From positions 1 to 64,000 of the forward strand of contig NZ_CAJHBO010000009.1 of NCBI RefSeq assembly GCF_904846645.1: 64,000 bases of DNA. Reading direction: 5' to 3'. Source of the DNA: Psychrobacter sp. Pi2-1 (lineage in GTDB: Bacteria > Pseudomonadota > Gammaproteobacteria > Pseudomonadales > Moraxellaceae). Positions 36,366 to 46,349 of this stretch are shown in pieces; positions within the stretch are counted from its first letter, which is position 1; each line of letters opens with the position of its first letter. The translations under genes and the position numbers were made by a program. The notes under the pieces were generated by a model. The model was not told where the DNA came from. It did no database searches and was given only the letters and a program-made list of their open reading frames with translations.

Positions 36366-36410
36366 AAACAAAAATATCAAGGTGATATATTGCTATCACC
36401 TTGATATTTA
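36366..36410 (-). terminator. Rho-independent terminator after dnaX
   Basis: AAATATCAAGGTGATA (36372-36387) and TATCACCTTGATATTT (36394-36409) form a perfect 16-bp stem with a six-base loop. On the minus strand it is followed by a T-rich run, placing it about 70 bases after the dnaX stop. Confidence 0.88.
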
Positions 36411-36476
36411 ATATAAAACTACGTTCAATATATAAATATACTTTTAGATACTTTGAGCAAACACTGCTCTAAAATC

Positions 36477-38402
36477 TCAATATAGCTGTACTTTACCCAT
36501 TTTCCCCTCACCGCGTTCAGTTAAATACTGCATTACTGGTGTTTTTAGTAATTTCGTTTCAGCAACGGTTTTCGCTTGCTCTAAACGTTTCTTCTGTCGG
36601 CGCTCTGGGGTTTTATCTTCGGTCTGCATGATACTACTATCAATTTTCAAGTCAATGTCAGCTTGCGTAAATTGCTGTTGTAACTTAGCTGCCAATTGCT
36701 GAAAAGTGACCTGCAAATGCTTACTATCAACACTGGTCAAAAACGTGGCTTTGCCATTACATTGACCAGTCATTGTACCTTGTCGTGCTAGTGCTAGCTC
36801 ATCTTGTGCCAATACCTCGCCTTCACGAGCAGTTTGTAACCAGTAGTCCCACTTTTCTGGGTTCCACTCGCCGGTCAGTTCTTGAGGTGGACAACGCAGT
36901 AATGTGCGTGGGTCTTCATCAGAGTGTGCTGTTAACTGAGAATCATTTGCGCCAGGCTCAACAACTGGTTCAGGCTCAACAACTGGTTCAGGCTCAACAA
37001 CTGGTTCAGGCTCAACAACTGGTTCAGGCTCAACAACTGGTTCAGGCTCAACAACTGGTTCAGGCTCAACAACTGGTTCAGGCATAGCACTAGCCACTGA
37101 CTGTGCTAAATTGTCATTATAATCAATACCGCTTTGTAGCTCAGCGTGACTTGAAGTCTGATAATCAACACTATAAAGCTCTGGCGGCGGTGCTGAGGCT
37201 TCATGTACAATAGCATCTGAAGCTGATGCCGAAGAAACTGGTTCTATAGCTGGTACTTTGGTAGCAAGCCCATCACTATCATAAGTATTGCTCAAGACTT
37301 CATCGACTGGCAATGGACGAAACGCCAATAAACGCAAGATACACATCTCAAGCGCTTGCATCGGTGTACTTGCAAGCTTGACACCTTCACGGGCTTGCAC
37401 AACAATCTCATAATACAGCTGCAAGACATCAGGGCTGATATGCTGAGCTAACGTATAAATATCTTTTGCTTGCGCCTCATTGACATTAAGAGCGACTTCA
37501 GGCAATAGCTGAGTCAATGCCAACTGATGTAGCAGCTCAGCGAGCCCATCAAACATACTAGTCGCATCGACCATTTGCGCGCGCATTTGCTCAATATGAG
37601 CAGCAACCGCCGACTTATCATGATTATAGATATCTGTGATTAGACGCACTAAGTCAGCAGCATCAATGAGACCAAGCATTGCATTGACAGTCGCATCATC
37701 CAGTGCGCCTTGACCAAAAGCAATGGCTTGATCGGTCAATGATAGCGCATCACGTACAGAACCTTTGGCTGCACTTGCTAACTGCCAAATAGCTGGCTGA
37801 GTATAGTCAACCTGCTCTTTGGTCAAGATATTTGCCAAGTGCTCGCTAAGTAACGTTTGTGGTAATGGGCGTAGTACAAATTGCAAGCAGCGCGAAATAA
37901 TCGTAATTGGCAGCTTTTGTGGATCAGTCGTCGCCAGCAAGAACTTCACATGTTCAGGTGGCTCTTCTAGCGTTTTTAATAGCGCGTTAAAGCTGTGCGT
38001 AGACAGCATATGTACTTCATCAATCAGATAGACCTTATAACGCCCTTGGCTAGGCGCATAAGGCACATTGTCTAACAGCTCACGCGTGTCTTCGACCTTG
38101 GTACGAGAAGCGGCATCAATCTCAATAAGATCAATGAAACGCCCTTGATCAATAGCAACGCAGTTATCGCATACGCCGCAAGGAGTGCTGGTAATACCTG
38201 TATCACAGTTCAAACATTTAGATAAAATACGCGCAATCGTTGTCTTACCCACACCGCGCGTACCTGTAAACAGATAGGCATGATGCAAACGATTGTAATC
38301 AATCGCATTAATCAACGCTTGAGACACATGCGTCTGCCCAATCAACTCATGAAAGTTTTTTGGTCGGTATTTGCGAGCTAAAACTTGATATTGCTGCGTC
38401 AT
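36477..38402 (-). CDS. dnaX: DNA polymerase III tau/gamma subunit
   Basis: The clamp-loader ATPase and, through its C-terminus, organiser of the replisome. The frame can begin at a TTG (38414), but the ATG at 38402 matches the family start MTQQYQVLARKYRPK (641 residues). Walker A GTRGVGKTT is at 47-55. Zinc-binding cysteines (CLNC...CGVCDNC) are at about 63-81, with DEVHM and the sensor SRC following. Domains I-III run to about residue 365. A Pro/Glu/Ser linker follows, containing seven perfect EPVVEP repeats (about 442-483), then the C-terminal tau domain. No A-AAA-AAG slippery sequence was noticed, so a separate gamma product is unproven. recR and ybaB, commonly downstream, are absent. Confidence 0.94.
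   Translation of the reverse strand: MTQQYQVLARKYRPKNFHELIGQTHVSQALINAIDYNRLHHAYLFTGTRGVGKTTIARILSKCLNCDTGITSTPCGVCDNCVAIDQGRFIDLIEIDAASRTKVEDTRELLDNVPYAPSQGRYKVYLIDEVHMLSTHSFNALLKTLEEPPEHVKFLLATTDPQKLPITIISRCLQFVLRPLPQTLLSEHLANILTKEQVDYTQPAIWQLASAAKGSVRDALSLTDQAIAFGQGALDDATVNAMLGLIDAADLVRLITDIYNHDKSAVAAHIEQMRAQMVDATSMFDGLAELLHQLALTQLLPEVALNVNEAQAKDIYTLAQHISPDVLQLYYEIVVQAREGVKLASTPMQALEMCILRLLAFRPLPVDEVLSNTYDSDGLATKVPAIEPVSSASASDAIVHEASAPPPELYSVDYQTSSHAELQSGIDYNDNLAQSVASAMPEPVVEPEPVVEPEPVVEPEPVVEPEPVVEPEPVVEPEPVVEPGANDSQLTAHSDEDPRTLLRCPPQELTGEWNPEKWDYWLQTAREGEVLAQDELALARQGTMTGQCNGKATFLTSVDSKHLQVTFQQLAAKLQQQFTQADIDLKIDSSIMQTEDKTPERRQKKRLEQAKTVAETKLLKTPVMQYLTERGEGKMGKVQLY
36953..37078. repeat. 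Seven perfect 18-bp tandem repeats inside dnaX
   Basis: The unit CAGGCTCAACAACTGGTT is repeated seven times without a single difference, followed by the first four bases of an eighth. On the minus strand it encodes EPVVEP per unit in the tau linker. Perfect DNA identity, including third codon positions, indicates recent expansion and probable copy-number variation by slippage in steps of six residues. Confidence 0.97.
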
Positions 38403-38471
38403 AAGAAATGCCAATGTAAATAATACAAATATAAATGAAGCGTCGGGCTAATGAATCATACTATGTTTTGG

Positions 38472-39734
38472 TTATAACTGAGCTTGAAGTTGGGCCAGCC
38501 GGTCATATAAGCGCTGAGTACTTTCATCAATCAATGAGCCTGCTTGATGAAATATATCTAGATAAACCTCAGTATTTACGCTGTCTTCGCACGGCCTAAA
38601 CTCTACACCCAGTAAAAATAAATCATCCATTACAGGCTCTTGTAACTGGACATTGGTATCTGACAATAAATCTTTATAAGAGAGCCTAACATTCTCTGCG
38701 CTTAGCGAACTGCTATCGTCTTGCGCATAAAACACCATGAGATAATGGCGTCCAAATACATGATAAGAATGCTCATGACGGATATATCCATTCCAGCGCG
38801 AGTCTTGATCCATGGTTCTATAAGCTAAGATTTTTTCTACTAGACACGCATAGGTATACATTGACTCATCTACCAAAATATCAACCTGTTCATTTGGTAA
38901 AGGTGTACCTGCTTCATGATAACGCTCAAGCACACTGTTGAATAGCTTGAACCACATTCCAGTATTTTTTTGCATCTCAGCCATTAGAGCATCGGCAAAC
39001 ACAGTCTGATTCGGCTCTACTGCTTTAAGTAAGCGTAATTCAACTTGCTCAATTAACTCACTATCAATTAGCTGTTCTTGTACCCTAATCGCTCTTTGGT
39101 GAAAGTTCGGTGATTGTAGAAATTGTTTAAGCAATGTCGATTCGTTTTGAAATGATGCAAAGCTAGATAGTTGACGACGATGGAAATTCAAAAAGGTTGT
39201 TAAATCACTTGGCGTAACCAACTGATTAAGGATATCAACGAAGTTTTGATGACTAAAGACTTGTAGGATACTCTGCTCATCATCTAAGTCTAAAACACAG
39301 TCTTCTGCAAAAAACCGACTGCCATATTCGTAGCCAACTGCATAAGATGAATGGCCCGACTGATTGTCTTGATGATTAATAGACAATGACGTTAAGCCAA
39401 TAAAATAAACTGCTTTATCAGTTGTCGCGGCAATTCTATCTACAATTAGGCTATCGTTTTTTTGATAAATCTGAGCGTGGCGTTTGATAAGTTGGTTAAC
39501 AACTTCTTTTCTCCATTCACGAACTTTAGCATTATCTACTTCTTGCTTATTTGCCTGCATCAAAACCGTATTGACGAGCAAATAAATAGTAGCGCCGGAA
39601 AACTCAAAAACAAAATCATAACCCTGAAAATGATCAGAGTCAGTGATTTTGTCATCAGGCAACTCATACAATGATAAAAAACATTGCTGAATCATTTTTT
39701 GCCATGGCGCATGTGATGCTTGCTGAATATCCAT
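38472..39734 (-). CDS. Unrecognised 420-residue protein
   Basis: I do not recognise this family. It is a soluble, acidic protein without a signal peptide or membrane segment. The N-terminal third contains an alpha/beta stretch (QGYDFVFEFSGATIYLLVNT) followed by a Lys/Arg-rich helix (REWRKEVVNQLIKRH). The arrangement loosely recalls restriction-endonuclease-like folds but lacks a clear D-ExK motif. The middle part is helical (QLSSFASFQNESTLLKQFL; IEQVELRLLKAV). The C-terminal part has alternating strands (HYLMVFYAQ; FLLGVEFRP). Codon usage and length indicate a real gene. It lies between lysS and dnaX on the same strand, 115 bases after lysS, and could be transcribed with dnaX. Confidence 0.75.
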   Translation of the reverse strand: MDIQQASHAPWQKMIQQCFLSLYELPDDKITDSDHFQGYDFVFEFSGATIYLLVNTVLMQANKQEVDNAKVREWRKEVVNQLIKRHAQIYQKNDSLIVDRIAATTDKAVYFIGLTSLSINHQDNQSGHSSYAVGYEYGSRFFAEDCVLDLDDEQSILQVFSHQNFVDILNQLVTPSDLTTFLNFHRRQLSSFASFQNESTLLKQFLQSPNFHQRAIRVQEQLIDSELIEQVELRLLKAVEPNQTVFADALMAEMQKNTGMWFKLFNSVLERYHEAGTPLPNEQVDILVDESMYTYACLVEKILAYRTMDQDSRWNGYIRHEHSYHVFGRHYLMVFYAQDDSSSLSAENVRLSYKDLLSDTNVQLQEPVMDDLFLLGVEFRPCEDSVNTEVYLDIFHQAGSLIDESTQRLYDRLAQLQAQL

Positions 39735-39760
39735 AATACCTCTATAAACGATATTTCACA

Positions 39761-39803
39761 AAAAAGCTTATACCCATTCTGTGAAAATGAGCAAAAGCTT
39801 TTT
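39761..39803 (-). terminator. Possible weak terminator after lysS
   Basis: AAAAAGCTT (39761-39769) and AAGCTTTTT (39795-39803) could pair across a 25-base loop. The stem is A+T-rich and short, so partial read-through into the downstream unknown gene is plausible. Confidence 0.4.
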
Positions 39804-39849
39804 ATGCTGAGTTAAGTATCAGTTTGGATTTACAGCAAGCAAACCCACC

Positions 39850-41388
39850 TTAGCTGTCTTGTTTGCGGCGCATATGCGGGAACAAGATCACATCACGGAT
39901 ACTAGCAGAGTCGGTAAATAGCATTACTAGACGGTCAATACCAATACCCTCACCAGCTGTCGGTGGCAAACCGTAAGACAATGCTTCGATATACTCTTCA
40001 TCAAAATGCATAGCTTCATCATCGCCAGCGTCTTTTTCAGCAACCTGACCACGGAAACGCTCAGCTTGGTCTGCAGGGTCATTAAGCTCACTAAAACCAT
40101 TCGCTAATTCACGACCACCAACGAACAGCTCAAAGCGATCGGTAATCTCAGGATTGTCATCTCTACGGCGCGCTAGTGGTGAAGTCTCAGCTGGGTACTC
40201 GGTAATGAACGTTGGCTGACGTAATTGATGCTCAGCCGTTTCTTCAAAGATAATTGTCTGTAGTTTACCCACACCAAACACATCTTTGACTTGCTGCTTA
40301 AGTGTCGTAGATGCATATTCTGCTAGGTATTCACGATCATTGATGCGCGCCATGTCAAAGTTTTCAGCATATTTTGCAATCGCATCAGACATTGATAGAC
40401 GAGCAAATGGTGCTTTTAGGCTAATGGCTTCTTCTTGATAAGTCAGCTCCGTTGTGCCCAACACATCTATTGCTAACTGATTAAACAGACGCTCAGTCAA
40501 ATCCATTAAGTCATGATAATCAGCGTAGGCTTGATAGAACTCAATCATGGTGAATTCAGGGTTATGACGGGTTGAAACGCCTTCGTTACGGAAACTACGG
40601 TTAATCTCAAATACGCGCTCAAACCCACCAACGACCAGACGCTTAAGATAAAGCTCAGGCGCGATACGTAGATATAAAGGCATGTCTAATGCATTATGAT
40701 GTGTCTCAAACGGACGAGCTACTGCGCCGCCTGGTATCGGATGCATCATTGGCGTTTCAACTTCCATAAAACGCTCATTAAGCATAAATTGACGAATACC
40801 ACTGACGATCTGACTGCGAACCATAAAGGTATTGCGAGTCGTCTCATTAGTCATTAAATCAAGATGACGATTGCGATAGCGCGCTTCTACATCAGCCAAG
40901 CCATGGAATTTATTTGGCATTGGACGTAGTGATTTGGTCAGTAGCGTAATTTCTTCAATATGCACATATAAATCGCCTTTACCTGAACGACCGATATAGC
41001 CTGATACACCAACAATGTCACCCAAATCTAGTGATTTAATGCTCGCACGCGTCTCCTCATCAAGCTCTTTACGTGCTACATATAGCTGAATACGGCCTGT
41101 CATATCTTGGATCACAATGAACGAACCACGGTTGAGCATGACTCGACCTGCCACGTTTACTTGTGTTTTTTCACCATTCGCTGCTTTTTCTTCAATTTCC
41201 TGCTTTGAGACACCATCAAAAGCCGTCTGTAAGTCTTGCGCATAATCAGTGCGTTTGAACGTATTAGGATACGGCTGTTTACCTGAAGCACTAATATCAT
41301 CTAGCTTGGCTTGCAGTTGTGCGATTAGCTCGTTAGCATCTTCTACGACTGGGGTTTGATCTTGGTTCTGATTATTGTGCTTTGACAT
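39850..41388 (-). CDS. lysS: Lysyl-tRNA synthetase (class II)
   Basis: Charges tRNA-Lys. The 512 residues have an N-terminal OB-fold anticodon-binding domain ([19 protein letters not shown]) and the class II catalytic core. Motif 1 is in [21 protein letters not shown], motif 2 in [22 protein letters not shown] (each quoted in part) and motif 3 in [12 protein letters not shown]. An extra N-terminal 40 residues are polar. It lies downstream of prfA in the same direction with 130 bases between; a prmC gene, often paired with prfA, is missing. Confidence 0.96.
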   Translation of the reverse strand: MSKHNNQNQDQTPVVEDANELIAQLQAKLDDISASGKQPYPNTFKRTDYAQDLQTAFDGVSKQEIEEKAANGEKTQVNVAGRVMLNRGSFIVIQDMTGRIQLYVARKELDEETRASIKSLDLGDIVGVSGYIGRSGKGDLYVHIEEITLLTKSLRPMPNKFHGLADVEARYRNRHLDLMTNETTRNTFMVRSQIVSGIRQFMLNERFMEVETPMMHPIPGGAVARPFETHHNALDMPLYLRIAPELYLKRLVVGGFERVFEINRSFRNEGVSTRHNPEFTMIEFYQAYADYHDLMDLTERLFNQLAIDVLGTTELTYQEEAISLKAPFARLSMSDAIAKYAENFDMARINDREYLAEYASTTLKQQVKDVFGVGKLQTIIFEETAEHQLRQPTFITEYPAETSPLARRRDDNPEITDRFELFVGGRELANGFSELNDPADQAERFRGQVAEKDAGDDEAMHFDEEYIEALSYGLPPTAGEGIGIDRLVMLFTDSASIRDVILFPHMRRKQDS

Positions 41389-41518
41389 AACACTCTCAAT
41401 ATTTTTAGGTAATTAAATGGATAAACGAAAACAGAAAAATTAAATCAATACTTATTATTATAAGAACAGACATGGTGATAAAAACGATAAAACTGTTGGT
41501 ACTTTTAAAGACTAACTA

Positions 41519-42610
41519 CTAGTCATTGCCACCGATACTGGCCATCAAATCGGCCTGATGCTCACGCAACAATGCATCAAGAATCTCATCCAAGTCGCCT
41601 TCCATAATGGAATCGAGCTTGTATAAGGTAAGGTTGATACGATGATCAGTCATGCGGCCTTGTGGAAAATTATAGGTACGGATACGCTCTGAGCGATCGC
41701 CACTACCGACCAAGTCACGACGTATAGAATCCGCCACATCGACCTGTGCTTGTACTTTGGCTTGCTGAATTTTAGAGACCAGCATTTTCATAGCATGTGC
41801 ACGGTTTTTGTGTTGGCTACGCTCTTGCTGACACTCTACTACGGTACCCGTTGGAATATGCGTCAAACGTACAGCAGAGTCAGTTGTGTTCACGTGCTGA
41901 CCACCAGCACCGCTTGAGCGGAAAGTATCCATTTTGATATCAGCAGGATTGATATCAACGGTATCATCAATCTCAACTTCTGGCATGACTGCGACCGTAC
42001 AAGCTGAAGTATGAACACGACCCTGGCTCTCGGTTTCAGGGACACGCTGTACACGGTGAGCGCCCGATTCAAACTTTAGGCGACCATATACACTGTTGCC
42101 AGATACGCGAGTGATGATTTCTTTATAACCGCCATGCTCACCTTCATTTGCAGAGAGCACTTCTAGTGTCCAGCCTTGGCTCTGCGCATATTTTTGGTAC
42201 ATACGGAACAAGTCACCAGAGAAAATCGCTGCCTCATCACCGCCTGTCCCTGCACGAATCTCCAAAAATGCTGGTACTTTGTCGTTAGGATCTTTGGGTA
42301 GCATCATCAGATTAAGCGCTTCTTCCATCTCTACGATGGTATCACGTGCACTCTCAATCTCATCGATCATCATCTCTTTCATGTCAGGATCTGTCGCGTC
42401 AGCTAGCATCGCTTCTGCATCGGCTTGATCCGTTTCTGCGCCCAAATAGTTCTGCCATAAGGTCGTGATGTCCATCAAGTCGCTGTGCTCGACAGACAAT
42501 TCGCGAAATTTATTATTATCACTGATGACACTAGGATCTGATAATAAAGCGGTGACCTCTTCATAACGGTCTACCATCTGGTCTAAACGCAGGCGTAAGG
42601 ATTCTTTCAT
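41519..42610 (-). CDS. prfA: Peptide chain release factor 1
   Basis: Recognises UAA and UAG stop codons and triggers peptide release. The 363 residues show the RF1 layout: a helical N-terminal domain, the codon-recognition domain, and the GGQ loop [20 protein letters not shown] that enters the peptidyl-transferase centre. The conserved [18 protein letters not shown] segment follows, then a C-terminal helix. No frameshift site typical of RF2 is present, supporting RF1. It is the first gene before lysS on the minus strand. Confidence 0.96.
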   Translation of the reverse strand: MKESLRLRLDQMVDRYEEVTALLSDPSVISDNNKFRELSVEHSDLMDITTLWQNYLGAETDQADAEAMLADATDPDMKEMMIDEIESARDTIVEMEEALNLMMLPKDPNDKVPAFLEIRAGTGGDEAAIFSGDLFRMYQKYAQSQGWTLEVLSANEGEHGGYKEIITRVSGNSVYGRLKFESGAHRVQRVPETESQGRVHTSACTVAVMPEVEIDDTVDINPADIKMDTFRSSGAGGQHVNTTDSAVRLTHIPTGTVVECQQERSQHKNRAHAMKMLVSKIQQAKVQAQVDVADSIRRDLVGSGDRSERIRTYNFPQGRMTDHRINLTLYKLDSIMEGDLDEILDALLREHQADLMASIGGND

Positions 42611-42789
42611 AAAAGGACTTTTAATTGGATAAGAGGAATAAGCTCGTGATTATAGCAAATTTTTTGGGGTAAATTAAAACCTCTAAGCATTCTTCTCAAT
42701 ATTCGCAGCAATCTTGTCACTATACTCTCAAATATCTCTACTTATTCTTAAATAAAGATACTTGGTTCTGATACCAAGATTAGTAGACA

Positions 42790-42823
42790 AAAAAATAGCT
42801 AAGAAGACTCTTAGCTATTTTTA
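42790..42823 (-). terminator. Rho-independent terminator after the FabH-like gene
   Basis: AAAAATAGCTAAGA, loop AGAC, TCTTAGCTATTTTT: a perfect stem with flanking A/T runs, 27 bases after the stop of the ketoacyl synthase gene. Confidence 0.92.
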
Positions 42824-42849
42824 TCTATCAAAAACATCGTATTAAAACG

Positions 42850-43995
42850 TTAGACTTTACGAACCAATACTGAGCCAATAGAGTAACCGGCACCAAATGA
42901 GCAAATAACACCTAGATCACCTGACGCTAGCTCATCCTTATAGCGATGGAATACAATCATTGGGCTGGCTGAGCTGGTATTGGCAAATTCAGCAATCACG
43001 CTTGGTGCGATTGATTTGTCAGCATCTTTACCGATGACAGTGCGTAAAATCAAATCTAGCATATTGGCATTGGCTTGATGTAGCCACATCATCTTAACAT
43101 CAGAGGTCGGTATATCATTTTCTTGTAGGTGTTCAGTGATAACCTCAGACACCTTTGGACAAACTTCACGGAATACTTTGCGACCATTTTGCAAAAACAG
43201 TTTATCAGTGACCGGCGCTTTGATATCTGGATACATTTCGGTCTGCGCGGCTAGATACTCTGAGCGATCCATAAAGCCATATTCGTTTTTGATGTTGGTC
43301 GAAAACTGAGTAAATAGCTTAGCGTTTAGAATCTCATAACCCTTTGGCGTGTCTAATTCTTCAACAATAGTCGCCGTTGCTACATCACCAAAAATAAAGT
43401 GGCTGTCACGATTGCGCCAGTTTAGATGCGCCGAGGTAATCTCAACATTGACCACAGCCACACGTTTGGCAAGACCAGAAACAATAGAACCATGTGCTTG
43501 TGATAGACCAAAAGTCGCCGCACTACACGCAACGTTCATATCATAAGCGAAGCCGCCAACCATACCAATGGCATTTTGGATTTCAATAGCAACCGCAGGA
43601 TAAGTGCGCTGGAAATTTGAGCAAGCAAGGATAATGCCGTCTAAGTCATTGGCCTCAAGTCCAGCATCAGCCAATGCGTCTTTTAACGCAGCCGCGCCCA
43701 TTTCTGCCATCACAGACAGCTCTTCACCTAAGTTACGATAGGCAATGACTGGTGCCATGATTTCAGGGTCTAAAATACCGTCTTTTTCCATCACATAACG
43801 TGATTTGATACCAGATACTTTTTCGATGAAAGCAGCTGAAGAAGGCTCAAGTGCCGTCATTGTCTCTGCAGCTATCTCTTCAGCATGTTCGGTATTATAG
43901 TTTTCAACATACTGGTTAAATGACTCAACTAGCTCTTCGTTACTAATGCTGTAAGGTGGGATATAAAGACCAGTGCCTGTGATACAAGTCGTCAT
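42850..43995 (-). CDS. FabH-like beta-ketoacyl-ACP synthase III
   Basis: A condensing enzyme of the thiolase fold that joins an acyl-CoA primer or acyl chain to malonyl-ACP. The catalytic triad is recognisable: Cys in [11 protein letters not shown] (about residue 152), His in [10 protein letters not shown] and Asn in [10 protein letters not shown]. At 381 residues it is longer than canonical FabH (about 317) because of an N-terminal insertion around residues 25-80. It matches the longer FabH-like proteins of Pseudomonas and Acinetobacter, some of which take medium-chain primers from fatty-acid degradation. It stands alone, divergent from pnuC. I cannot tell whether it is the sole KAS III of the cell. 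Confidence 0.87.
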   Translation of the reverse strand: MTTCITGTGLYIPPYSISNEELVESFNQYVENYNTEHAEEIAAETMTALEPSSAAFIEKVSGIKSRYVMEKDGILDPEIMAPVIAYRNLGEELSVMAEMGAAALKDALADAGLEANDLDGIILACSNFQRTYPAVAIEIQNAIGMVGGFAYDMNVACSAATFGLSQAHGSIVSGLAKRVAVVNVEITSAHLNWRNRDSHFIFGDVATATIVEELDTPKGYEILNAKLFTQFSTNIKNEYGFMDRSEYLAAQTEMYPDIKAPVTDKLFLQNGRKVFREVCPKVSEVITEHLQENDIPTSDVKMMWLHQANANMLDLILRTVIGKDADKSIAPSVIAEFANTSSASPMIVFHRYKDELASGDLGVICSFGAGYSIGSVLVRKV

Positions 43996-44289
43996 GATAC
44001 GCTTCCTTGTCTACTACTGTGGTGCTTGGAATAAGCATAAAAGTGGAAAATAATAGCCATTCAAATTCAGTGAATAACTGTAAACTTAAAATCAGTGTGT
44101 TTATTATGCCTGAATATTAAATTTTTTCTAATGCTTTGTTACAAATAATCTGTTTCTGGCGATAAATAAGCAAAGACTGCCGTCCTTTTGCGGTAGCTAC
44201 GTTATAATTGACATCATTTATTCTGTACGACTCCTCGAACTATCTTAATAATTCAGAACATCGATACACGCTCATACTTAGGAATGCTA

Positions 44290-45000
44290 ATGGCAGAACT
44301 TCTCAACTGGTTATTTGGTCAATACGCTGACTACTCTACAATATTCATCATTCTTGAACTAATTGCCGTTGTCTTTGGCGTAGCAAGTGTCTTACTCGCC
44401 AGCAAAACCAATATCCTAGTCTTCCCTATTGGTCTGGTCAGCACTGCTATATTTGTGTACCTACTGTGGAAGTGGCAGCTGTTTGGCGATATGTTCATCA
44501 ATGCTTACTATACCGTGATGAGCTTGTATGGCTGGATTAACTGGTCAAAGAACAAGAAAAACCAGTCTGTTGAGCATAAGCAGTCAGATGCCAATGAAGT
44601 CCGTATTGAGCATTTACATGCAGGTGACATCCCTATACTTTCTGCTTTGGCAGCAGGAACGATAGCTTTTGTAGGCTTGGTTTATTATTTCCGTCCAGTG
44701 ATTAATAATGGCTTTAGTTTCGATAGTACGGTACTTGGGATCCATCTATTTACTTGGGTCGATTATATCGACATGCTTACCACGGCTTTGTTTTTGATGG
44801 CAATGTGGCTCATGGCACGACGCAAAATCGAGCATTGGATACTCTGGATCATCGCTGATGCGATATCGGTACCGCTATACTTTTATAAAGGTTTTACTTT
44901 TACCGCGCTACAATATGTAGTTTTCACTCTTATCGCAATCTGGGCATACTATGAATGGCAACGACGCTACCGTGTACAACCTCGAGCAGCATACGCCTAA
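44290..45000 (+). CDS. pnuC: Nicotinamide riboside transporter PnuC
   Basis: An inner-membrane facilitator for nicotinamide riboside, 236 residues, with about seven hydrophobic helices. Typical PnuC elements are GVASVLLASKTNILVFPIGL in the first helices, then GDMFINAYYTVMSLYGWINW with the aromatic-rich substrate path, and WIIADAISVPLYFYKG near the end. The ATG at 44290 is chosen over that at 44284 because AGGA lies six bases before it. The stop overlaps the following NadR-type kinase gene by 50 bases, a coupling that traps imported riboside by phosphorylation. No NAD-sensing riboswitch was recognised upstream. Confidence 0.93.
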   Translation: MAELLNWLFGQYADYSTIFIILELIAVVFGVASVLLASKTNILVFPIGLVSTAIFVYLLWKWQLFGDMFINAYYTVMSLYGWINWSKNKKNQSVEHKQSDANEVRIEHLHAGDIPILSALAAGTIAFVGLVYYFRPVINNGFSFDSTVLGIHLFTWVDYIDMLTTALFLMAMWLMARRKIEHWILWIIADAISVPLYFYKGFTFTALQYVVFTLIAIWAYYEWQRRYRVQPRAAYA

Positions 45001-45559
45001 ATCTGTCATCAACGTCGCGGTTTTAGGGGCAGAAAGTACGGGTAAGACGACCTTATGTCGTGATTTGGCCGCGCATTTTGATACTCCTTGGGTGTCAGAA
45101 TATATGCGTACCTACTTACAGGCAAAATGGGACGACGAGCAGCTGACTTGTACGTGGGAGGACCTGCTCCCTATCGCACAGGGGCAAATTACACTAGAAA
45201 ATACCCTAGCCAAACAGATCGCTCAGACGTCTGATGCCAGTGATTATTTGTTTTGTGATACCAGTTTGTTTGAGCTAATGGTTTATTCTTATTGGTATTA
45301 TGACGATTGCCCTACGGCCCTTGAGCAATCAGCGTTGGCCCATCACTATGACTTGATATTACTAACTGATGTTGATACGCCATGGGTCGCCGATGACCTG
45401 CGAGACAGTCCACACCAACGCGATGAGATAAGTGCTTATTTCGCCAATCAATTGAGCAAGCACCAAAAACCTTTTCAACGCATTAGTGGCGATAGAAAAG
45501 CGCGCGTTCAACAAGTAGTAGCGCAGCTCGCTAATATAGATAAAATATCGCCTGAATAA
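44951..45559 (+). CDS. NadR-type nicotinamide riboside kinase (kinase domain only)
   Basis: A 202-residue P-loop kinase matching the C-terminal domain of NadR, which phosphorylates nicotinamide riboside to NMN. Walker A GAESTGKTTLCRDLA is near residues 25-39. It is followed by VSEYMRTYL, the FCDTSLFELMVYSYWYY substrate segment and HQRDEISAYF. The N-terminal repressor and NMN-adenylyltransferase domains of enterobacterial NadR are absent, so NMN must be adenylated elsewhere. The gene begins within pnuC in a different frame; no strong ribosome-binding site precedes it, consistent with translational coupling. A GTG about 21 bases further on is an alternative start. Confidence 0.9.
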   Translation: MNGNDATVYNLEQHTPKSVINVAVLGAESTGKTTLCRDLAAHFDTPWVSEYMRTYLQAKWDDEQLTCTWEDLLPIAQGQITLENTLAKQIAQTSDASDYLFCDTSLFELMVYSYWYYDDCPTALEQSALAHHYDLILLTDVDTPWVADDLRDSPHQRDEISAYFANQLSKHQKPFQRISGDRKARVQQVVAQLANIDKISPE

Positions 45560-45655
45560 AGCTAAATAGCTATACCCAAAAACTTATTCATATTTGTGTT
45601 TTTAAGACTTTCTTGTCTTTAACACTTTTTTGTATTTGAAACCTAAGAGATACCC

Positions 45656-46180
45656 ATGCTAAAGAAGTTTGAGCTTTACTTAGAAAAAACCATATTTAAT
45701 AGCCGCTGGATATTGGCACCTTTTTATCTAGGGTTGGTGTTAGGCATTATTTTATTATTTATTAAGTTTGTCCAAAAACTATGGCACATGTTCGCTGACA
45801 TTCTGACGGCCTCTGAAGCCAGTGTGATTGTAGATATATTGGTATTGGTTGATATCTCTCTAGTTGCCAGTTTATTGCTTATCATTATATTCAGTGGCTA
45901 TGAAATTTTTGTCTCAAAAATCGATACTGGCACTCATGATGATCGTCCTAGCTGGATGGGCAAAGTGGACTTTTCTGGTCTAAAGCTCAAAGTCATCGGA
46001 GCAATCGTCGCTATCTCAGCGATTGATCTGCTAAAGTCCTTTATGGATATATCTAGCGGAATGAGTGAACTTGATGCTGACAAACTCATGTGGAAGGTTA
46101 TTATTCATATGACCTTTGTATTGTCTGGCTTGTTATTCGCTATTATGGATAAAGTCGTTGGCGACACGAAAAAGCATTAA
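45656..46180 (+). CDS. yqhA: UPF0114 membrane protein YqhA
   Basis: A 174-residue inner-membrane protein of the UPF0114 (YqhA) family, function unknown. It aligns along its length with E. coli YqhA: FNSRWILAPFYLGLVLGI at the start, LVDISLVASLLLIIIFSGYE in the middle, then VAISAIDLLKSFMD and KLMWKVIIHMTFVLSGLL near the end. Four transmembrane helices are likely. It follows the NadR-type gene by about 96 bases and may have its own promoter. Confidence 0.93.
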   Translation: MLKKFELYLEKTIFNSRWILAPFYLGLVLGIILLFIKFVQKLWHMFADILTASEASVIVDILVLVDISLVASLLLIIIFSGYEIFVSKIDTGTHDDRPSWMGKVDFSGLKLKVIGAIVAISAIDLLKSFMDISSGMSELDADKLMWKVIIHMTFVLSGLLFAIMDKVVGDTKKH

Positions 46181-46349
46181 AAACATTAATAATCGAAAAA
46201 TAATTATCCGAAAATATCGACTTTCGCCCTTTCACTGTTTTTCCATATTTCCTGCACATCTTCTCGTTATACCCTCTCTATGATGTCTTTTAAAGCCACG
46301 GTCTGCTATCTCGGCAGCTGTGGATTAAAGACACTTAGGAGGCAACAAC

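Noticed and set aside
36773-37087. A plus-strand open frame of 104 codons with a repeating Ala-Gln-Gln-Leu-Val-Gln pattern
   Set aside because: It is the antisense reading of the 18-bp repeat inside dnaX. The dnaX frame has all family motifs and this one has none.
44180-44240. Promoter for pnuC with TATAAT at 44203-44208
   Set aside because: No -35 element stands at an acceptable distance; the nearby TTGCGG and TTGACA are wrongly spaced.
46181-46349. CreB-type tandem TTCAC operator before creD
   Set aside because: Only one TTCAC-like element is clear and no creBC genes are adjacent, so the site is not supported.
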